Assembly: GCF_040448685.1 (NCBI RefSeq)
Contig: NZ_CP159290.1
Span: forward strand, 124,001-188,000
Direction: 5' to 3'
Source: Cellulosimicrobium sp. ES-005
Lineage (GTDB): Bacteria; Actinomycetota; Actinomycetes; Actinomycetales; Cellulomonadaceae
Length of the DNA stretch: 64,000 nt
The first letter of the stretch is position 1; each line of letters opens with the position of its first letter. Position numbers and translations under genes: made by a program. A model generated the notes under the pieces. It made no database searches. It saw nothing but the letters and a program-made list of their open reading frames with translations, and was not told the origin of the DNA. Shown here in pieces: positions 59,957 through 64,000 of this stretch.

Positions 59957-61018
59957 ATGAGCGGGATGTACGGGGCGGACGTCGCACAGCTGCGACAGCT
60001 CGGACAGCGGTTGTCCGAGGCCGCCGACAGGTTGACGTCGCTGCGCGGCGAGCTCGACGCGCTGGTGACGTCGAGCCCCTGGGAGGGGCCGGACGGCGAC
60101 GCCCTGCGCGGCGAGTGGTCCACGTCGCACGCACCGGCCGTCGCGGCGGTCGGGGCGGTCCTCGGCGACGCCGCGACCGCCGTCGTGCGCCAGGCGGACC
60201 AGCAGGAGAGCGCGAGCACCGACGGTGCCGGGGGGTCGGGCGGCGGTGGCTCGGGTGGCGGCGGCGACCGCAGCACCCCGGGCGAGGACGGCGACCGGCC
60301 CGGGGACCCGGACCTCACTGACGACCTCGGCGACTACGAGGACGTCCCGCCGATCGACCTCGAGAACGAGGACTTCTCGCTCGACGACATCAACCAGGGC
60401 CAGGTCGGGGACTGCTGGTTCCTCGCCGGCCTGGGCGCCGTCGCGACGACCGACCCGGAGTTCCTGCGCGAGCACATCCGGCTCAACGACGACGGCACGT
60501 ACACCGTGACGATGTACAAGGACGGCGAGCCGGTCGAGATCGTCGTGGAGGCGACGGTTCCGGAGAACGGCGTCGGCGGCCAGAACGGCGAGCCGAACTG
60601 GGTGTCGATCTACGAGAAGGCGGCGGCCGAGTACTTCGGCGGCGACTACCAGGACATCGACGGCGGGCACTCCGACGACGCGTTCGAGGCGATCACCGGC
60701 CGCCCCGCCGAGCGGTCGGGCGAGCTCAGCCTCTCCGACATCCAGGACCGGCTGAAGGACGGGCCCGTCGCCGTGGGCACCGAGGACGACGACGCGTTCT
60801 GGTGGTGGGAGGACGAGGTCGACGACAGCCGGATCGTGCCCAACCACGCCTACGTCGTCACCGAGGTCAAGGAGATCGACGGCGAGATGAAGATCCACGT
60901 CGTCAACCCGTGGGGACCCGGCGGCGGCACCCTGGACGGCGAGCAGAAGGTCGGCGACCTGTGGCTCACCGAGCAGGAGTACAAGGAGAACTTCGACTCC
61001 GTCTACTCGGGAGGCTGA
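59957..61018 (+). CDS. WXG100-like N-terminus fused to calpain-type cysteine protease
   Basis: 353 residues from ATG 59957 with GAGGGGGAG. Residues 1-85 form the helical hairpin of WXG100 proteins (LRQLGQRLSEAADRLTSLRG, turn SPWEGPDGDALRGEW). A glycine-rich linker (GGSGGGGSGGGGDRS) follows. The C-terminal domain carries the papain/calpain-fold triad: Cys in INQGQVGDCWFLAGLG (about 151), His in VPNHAYVVTEV (about 297), Asn in VVNPWGPGGG (about 316). WXG100 fusion proteins are substrates of type VII (ESX) secretion; a secreted protease effector or toxin is the likely role. Calcium-binding acidic loops (DDLGDYEDVPPIDLENED) precede the protease core. Confidence 0.88.
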   Translation: MSGMYGADVAQLRQLGQRLSEAADRLTSLRGELDALVTSSPWEGPDGDALRGEWSTSHAPAVAAVGAVLGDAATAVVRQADQQESASTDGAGGSGGGGSGGGGDRSTPGEDGDRPGDPDLTDDLGDYEDVPPIDLENEDFSLDDINQGQVGDCWFLAGLGAVATTDPEFLREHIRLNDDGTYTVTMYKDGEPVEIVVEATVPENGVGGQNGEPNWVSIYEKAAAEYFGGDYQDIDGGHSDDAFEAITGRPAERSGELSLSDIQDRLKDGPVAVGTEDDDAFWWWEDEVDDSRIVPNHAYVVTEVKEIDGEMKIHVVNPWGPGGGTLDGEQKVGDLWLTEQEYKENFDSVYSGG

Positions 61019-61021
61019 CGC

Positions 61022-61297
61022 ATGGCAGGCAAGGACGAGGTGCGCCGCGCGCGCGTGCCGCAGGGAGCGCAGGCGGAGTTCGCCGACGTGCGGGTGGGGG
61101 TGATGCGCGTCGGCGTCGGCGCGGGGCGGGCGCTCGCGCAGCTCGCGGTCCGCTCCCCGCGCGGCGAGGACGTCCTGCGGGCGGACCTCGGGGACGCGAT
61201 CGACCTGCACGGCGCGGGCATGCTCCACGTCGACGACGTGGAGGGCGAGCCGGGGAGCTCGGGCGGGGCCGTGACGTTCACGTTCACGCCCGCCTGA
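61022..61297 (+). CDS. Small protein coupled to the WXG100-calpain gene
   Basis: 91 residues from ATG 61022, three nt after the protease stop. Beta-rich pattern: VRVGVMRVGVGAGRALAQLA, EDVLRADLGDAIDLHG and AVTFTFTPA. It has no signal peptide or membrane helix. Spacing implies co-translation with the protease. It is a candidate inhibitor/immunity protein or secretion chaperone; nothing in the sequence decides between these. Confidence 0.65.
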   Translation: MAGKDEVRRARVPQGAQAEFADVRVGVMRVGVGAGRALAQLAVRSPRGEDVLRADLGDAIDLHGAGMLHVDDVEGEPGSSGGAVTFTFTPA

Positions 61298-61335
61298 GAC
61301 GAGTCGTCGGCCCGAGCGCGCGGTCGACCGGGCTC

Positions 61336-61956
61336 TCAGCCCGCGGCGTCGACGGCGAGCACGGCGACGAGGAAGTCGGCGTCCGGGGTCCACGGGCGCA
61401 GGTCCCACGTCGCGAGGGCGACGTCGAGGCGCAGCCCCGCCTCCGCGGCGTCGGCCAGGAACCGCTCGGGCGCGTAGCCGCGCCCGGTGCCGAAGCCGAC
61501 GACGGCGCGACCGTGCGGGGCGAGGTGCGCCCGGAAGCGGCGCAGGACCTCGACCTCGGTGCCCGGCGCGAGGAACGTCACGACGTTGCCCGCGCACACG
61601 ATCGCGTCGAACGGCTCGGTGACGCCCTCGGCGGGCAGGTCGAGCTCGGCGAGGTCGCCCACCCGCCAGTCGGGCCCCGGGTGGTCGGCGCGCGCCGCCT
61701 CGACCAGCACCGGGTCGACGTCGACCCCGACGACCGTGTGGCCGCGCGCGAACAGCTCTGCGCCCACGCGCCCCGGCCCGCTCCCGGCGTCGAGCACGCG
61801 CGACCCGCGGGGCAGCATGGCGTCGACCAGGCGTGCCTCGCCGGCGAGGTCGGCGCCGCGTGCGGCCATCGCGCGGAAGCGTTCGACGTACCAGGTGGAG
61901 TGGGACGGGTCGGCGGCGGTCTTCTGCTCCCAGCGCGAGGGACGGGTGGCGCTCAT
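61336..61956 (-). CDS. Class I SAM-dependent methyltransferase
   Basis: 206 residues from ATG 61954-61956. Motif I is VLDAGSGPGRVGAELFARGH, motif II GVDVDPVLVEAARADHP, motif IV FDAIVCAGNVVTFLAPG. The start SRWEQKTAADPSHSTWYVER is typical of small-molecule methyltransferases of this type. The substrate is unknown. Convergent with the small calpain-partner gene and divergent from the MOSC gene. Confidence 0.88.
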   Translation of the reverse strand: MSATRPSRWEQKTAADPSHSTWYVERFRAMAARGADLAGEARLVDAMLPRGSRVLDAGSGPGRVGAELFARGHTVVGVDVDPVLVEAARADHPGPDWRVGDLAELDLPAEGVTEPFDAIVCAGNVVTFLAPGTEVEVLRRFRAHLAPHGRAVVGFGTGRGYAPERFLADAAEAGLRLDVALATWDLRPWTPDADFLVAVLAVDAAG

Positions 61957-62045
61957 GCCGCCGACGCTACCCGTGCGGGGTGAGACCGGTCCCGTGACCT
62001 TGGTCCCCGGTGTCCTCGGCCACGTCGCGCTGAGAGAATCGAGGG

Positions 62046-62807
62046 ATGTCTCCCGCAGCGCCCGCCTCGCCGACCGCCCACCCCACGTCTCCCGGCGCGG
62101 CACCCGTGACCGCCCTCGCGAGCAGCGCCCCGACCGGCGAGGTCCTCGCGGTGTGCCGCGTGCACGCCCTCCTGCCGGACGCCGGCCCCGTCGGCGTCAC
62201 GGCGATCGACAAGCGGCCCGTCGACGGCCCGGTGAAGGTCCGACGCCTCGGCCTCTACGCCGACCTCCAGGCCGACCGCGCGAACCACGGGGGCGAGGAG
62301 CAGGCCGTGTACGCGTACGGCCAGGACGACGCCGACTGGTGGGTCGGGCAGCTCCGGCGCGAGATCCCGCCGGGACTGTTCGGCGAGAACCTGCGGGTGC
62401 GGGGCATCCCCGTGAGCGAGGCGGTCGTCGGGGAGCGCTGGTCCGCGGGCACGGCGCTGCTCGAGGTCACCCAGCCCCGCACGCCGTGCTCGACGTTCGC
62501 GCGGCGGCTCGGGGAGGACAGGTGGGTCAAGCGCTTCACCGTCGCGAACCGGACCGGCGCGTACCTGCGGGTCGTGCGGAACGGCGAGCTGCAGGCGGGG
62601 GACGCGGTGACGGTCTGCTACCGGCCCGAGCACGGCGTGACGCTCGCCGACTGGTTCGGGGCGTGGAACGCGCGCGGTGCGGACCCGGAGCGTGCCGCCG
62701 ACGTCGCGCGCCGGCTGCTCGTCGCGCACCTCGAGGGCGACGTCGCGCTGACCGACGAGATGCTGGCGCGCGCCGAGGTCGCGGCCGGGCGGCGCATCGA
62801 GGACTGA
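62046..62807 (+). CDS. MOSC-domain protein (YiiM-like)
   Basis: 253 residues from ATG 62046. MOSC landmarks: TGEVLAVCRVHALLPDAGPV, DKRPVDGPVKVRRLGLYADL, NHGGEEQAVYAY, LFGENLRVRG and the conserved Cys in TQPRTPCSTFARRL. YiiM-type proteins bind molybdenum cofactor and reduce N-hydroxylated compounds. A C-terminal helical extension (from YRPEHGVTLADWFGAWNA) is also typical. Followed by a terminator hairpin. Confidence 0.9.
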   Translation: MSPAAPASPTAHPTSPGAAPVTALASSAPTGEVLAVCRVHALLPDAGPVGVTAIDKRPVDGPVKVRRLGLYADLQADRANHGGEEQAVYAYGQDDADWWVGQLRREIPPGLFGENLRVRGIPVSEAVVGERWSAGTALLEVTQPRTPCSTFARRLGEDRWVKRFTVANRTGAYLRVVRNGELQAGDAVTVCYRPEHGVTLADWFGAWNARGADPERAADVARRLLVAHLEGDVALTDEMLARAEVAAGRRIED

Positions 62808-62817
62808 GCGGACACGC

Positions 62818-62856
62818 GTCCCACCTGCGGCGACACGGCCGCGAGCCGTGTGGGAC
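62818..62856 (+). terminator. Terminator of the MOSC gene
   Basis: GTCCCAC (62818-62824) pairs with GTGGGAC (62850-62856), and inner CACGGC (62834-62839) pairs with GCCGTG (62845-62850 region) to make a composite stem 10 nt after the stop. Confidence 0.65.
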
Positions 62857-62872
62857 GAGTTCATGCGGACCG

Positions 62873-62901
62873 CTGACAAACCGGCGGTGCTCCACTACGC
62901 T
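62873..62901 (+). promoter_or_regulatory. Promoter of the small secreted protein gene
   Basis: CTGACA (62873-62878) and TACGCT (62896-62901) are separated by exactly 17 bp, the best housekeeping-type promoter in the window. The predicted start lies near 62908. Confidence 0.65.
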
Positions 62902-62946
62902 CCCTGCTGAGCGCTCACTCGTATCAATGTCGATCAAGCAGGGAGC
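62899..62946 (+). promoter_or_regulatory. 5'-leader hairpin covering the ribosome-binding site
   Basis: GCTCCCTGCT (62899-62908) and AGCAGGGAGC (62937-62946) are perfect 10-bp complements around a 28-nt loop. The right arm contains the GGGAG ribosome-binding site of the gene at 62952. Depending on the exact transcription start, the left arm is at the very 5' end of the mRNA or partly in the -10 region. Confidence 0.55.
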
Positions 62947-62951
62947 ACGAC

Positions 62952-63254
62952 ATGAAGAAGTTCCTCAGCTCCGCCCTCGTGGCAGGTCTCCTCGCGACCG
63001 GTGCGGTCGCCCTGACCGCCCCCGCGGCCTCCGCCGCCGTCGTCGGGTGCAGCGTCTCCGGGCCCAGCGTGTCCGGGACCACCGCGCGGGTGACGAACAT
63101 CAACTGCACGTACGCGCGCGTCGTCGTCAAGTACGTCAGCAACGGCACGGTGCGCACGTCGTACGGGGCGTGGGTCGCGGCGGGTCACACCTCGACGGCG
63201 TACGTCCCGTCGATCTCGGCGATCGTCTCGCTCTCCGCGGACGGCAGCCGCTGA
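62952..63254 (+). CDS. Small secreted protein
   Basis: 100 residues from ATG 62952. Sec signal peptide MKKFLSSALVAGLLATGAVA to ASA, then a mature part of about 68 residues, Thr/Ser/Val-rich and beta-type (CSVSGPSVSGTTARVTNINC, VVVKYVSNGTVRTSYGAWVA). The two cysteines can form a disulphide. No family recognised. It has a strong promoter and the RBS-covering hairpin, so it is probably abundant under some condition. A long terminator follows. Confidence 0.75.
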   Translation: MKKFLSSALVAGLLATGAVALTAPAASAAVVGCSVSGPSVSGTTARVTNINCTYARVVVKYVSNGTVRTSYGAWVAAGHTSTAYVPSISAIVSLSADGSR

Positions 63255-63272
63255 CCCTCCGGCACCGGCCAC

Positions 63273-63316
63273 GCACGGCCCGCCGGCGCTCCTCGCAGGG
63301 CGTCGGCGGGCCGTGC
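63273..63316. terminator. Bidirectional terminator, 17-bp stem
   Basis: Arms 63273-63289 and 63300-63316 pair over 17 bp with one G-T pair and a 10-nt loop. It lies between the convergent small secreted protein and PH-domain genes. Confidence 0.85.
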
Positions 63317-63318
63317 GG

Positions 63319-63885
63319 TCAGCGCTCCGCGCGCGGGATGCGAGGGGCGCGCGGGCCGCGCGGCGGCTCGTTCGGCGGCCACTCGCCGTCGTCGGAGCCG
63401 TCGTCGGCGGTGAAGAGCAGGTCGTGCAGGCGGACCTGCACGTTCTCGACGTCGGGCACGTCGTGCAGGTTCAGCCCCGGCTTGTCCGTCGCGTCCGAGA
63501 TGACGAGCGTCCCGCAGCCGAAGAGCCGGTCGATCGGGCCCTTCTCGTAGTTCACGTCGTTGATGCGGTACAGGGGGATGTCCCGCCCGGTGCGCGTGAT
63601 GATGCCCGAGCGCATCGCGATGCGCTTGTTCGTCACGGTGTACTCCGTGGTCCGCCAGCGCAGCCACGGCACGAACACCCAGACGACCGCCGCGACGAGG
63701 GCGAGGCCCGCGACGACCCAGCGGACGACGTCGTTCGGGACGAGCACGACCGTCACGACGACCGCCGCGACGAGCACGACCAGCAGCACGAACGGCCAGA
63801 ACAGCGCCTTCGCGTGCTCCTTGAGCTCCATGACGACGTGCTCGCCCTCGGTGAGGTGCTTCTCGCTCAGACCCATGGGCAGCAT
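63319..63885 (-). CDS. PH-domain (DUF304) membrane protein
   Basis: 188 residues from ATG 63883-63885 (AGGTGG 5 nt upstream); ATG 63876 is the alternative (MGLSEKHLTEGEHV). Two membrane helices (LFWPFVLLVVLVAAVVVTVV; WVVAGLALVAAVVWVFVPWL) precede a bacterial PH domain (TTEYTVTNKRIAMRSGIITR ... IPLYRINDVNYEKGPIDRLF). A Pro/Arg-rich tail follows. The family sits in the cytoplasmic membrane with an unknown role. Confidence 0.88.
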   Translation of the reverse strand: MLPMGLSEKHLTEGEHVVMELKEHAKALFWPFVLLVVLVAAVVVTVVLVPNDVVRWVVAGLALVAAVVWVFVPWLRWRTTEYTVTNKRIAMRSGIITRTGRDIPLYRINDVNYEKGPIDRLFGCGTLVISDATDKPGLNLHDVPDVENVQVRLHDLLFTADDGSDDGEWPPNEPPRGPRAPRIPRAER

Positions 63886-63942
63886 CGTGCCACCTCGCGG
63901 TCCGCACGGGGAGGGTCGTCCCGCCGGTCGGCTCGCCGGGTC

Positions 63943-64000
63943 TCAGGCCTGGGCGGAGAGGTTCCAGCCCTCGACCGTGCGCAGCCCGTGGCCGTAGCCC
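63943..64000 (-). CDS. C-terminal fragment of a gene running off the right edge
   Basis: Read leftward from base 64000 the frame encodes GYGHGLRTVEGWNLSAQA and stops at TGA (63943-63945). A tail this short cannot identify the protein. The stop lies 57 nt before the PH-domain gene on the same strand. Confidence 0.45.
   Translation of the reverse strand, partial: GYGHGLRTVEGWNLSAQA

Overview
The window is very GC-rich chromosomal DNA with many GTG starts, 4-nt ATGA/GTGA gene overlaps, lipoproteins, two-component systems of the NarL type, exported carbohydrate-active enzymes and a WXG100-type protein. This points to a high-GC actinobacterium. The mix of a GH43 enzyme with carbohydrate-binding modules, a beta-helix protein with a chitin-type binding module and a DUF6318/PKD pair suggests the Cellulosimicrobium/Cellulomonas/Isoptericola neighbourhood, but that is inference.

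Bases 1-15,090 look like an accessory (defence-type) island. They hold a truncated DUF6308-like gene, a small HTH protein, a VWA protein whose best start is an ATA codon, and a hipBA toxin-antitoxin pair behind three operator repeats spaced exactly 27 bp apart. Next come three translationally coupled genes (DUF6361-like protein, phospholipase-D-family protein, 1173-residue superfamily-2 helicase), a small membrane protein, a DUF2075-type nuclease/helicase, two uncharacterised small proteins and an ArdC/ImmA-like metalloprotease. The right edge lies inside the N-terminal part of a FAD-dependent monooxygenase gene, which now carries an in-frame stop. This is the clearest candidate for a new or little-described defence system in the window.

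From 15,187 to 22,739 there are a NarL-type response regulator and histidine kinase, a DUF4352 membrane-anchored protein, an exported GH43 enzyme with two carbohydrate-binding modules, and a secreted PKD-like/DUF6318 lipoprotein pair. From 23,074 to 27,435 lies a glycerol-3-phosphate (Ugp)-type ABC importer with a glycerophosphodiesterase but no ATPase. From 29,904 to 34,106 is a kynurenine operon (tryptophan dioxygenase, amidohydrolase, kynureninase, PaaX-type regulator), apparently leaderless and preceded by a long-spaced inverted repeat that covers the -10 box.

The stretch 34,126-49,608 holds exported and housekeeping genes: a metallophosphoesterase, ADP-ribosylglycohydrolase, UPF0303 protein, Hsp20, beta-helix protein, coiled-coil protein, DEDDh exonuclease, M28 peptidase, NAD(P)-binding protein, PASTA lipoprotein and type II NADH dehydrogenase. 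The GH43 enzyme, the metallophosphoesterase and the M28 peptidase all end in the same roughly 90-residue domain with two conserved cysteines, although their catalytic parts are unrelated.

From 49,609 to the end there are an unusual non-coding block (24-bp inverted repeat plus eight 21-bp tandem repeats), an acyl-CoA synthetase with a palindromic operator, a lactococcin-972-type bacteriocin with its five-gene ABC cluster, a fusion scar between a histidine-kinase remnant and an FtsX remnant, an aminoglycoside-phosphotransferase-like kinase, an APC permease, a WXG100-calpain-like protease, a methyltransferase, a MOSC protein and a small secreted protein whose ribosome-binding site can be sequestered in a 5'-leader hairpin. 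No rRNA, tRNA or CRISPR array was recognised.
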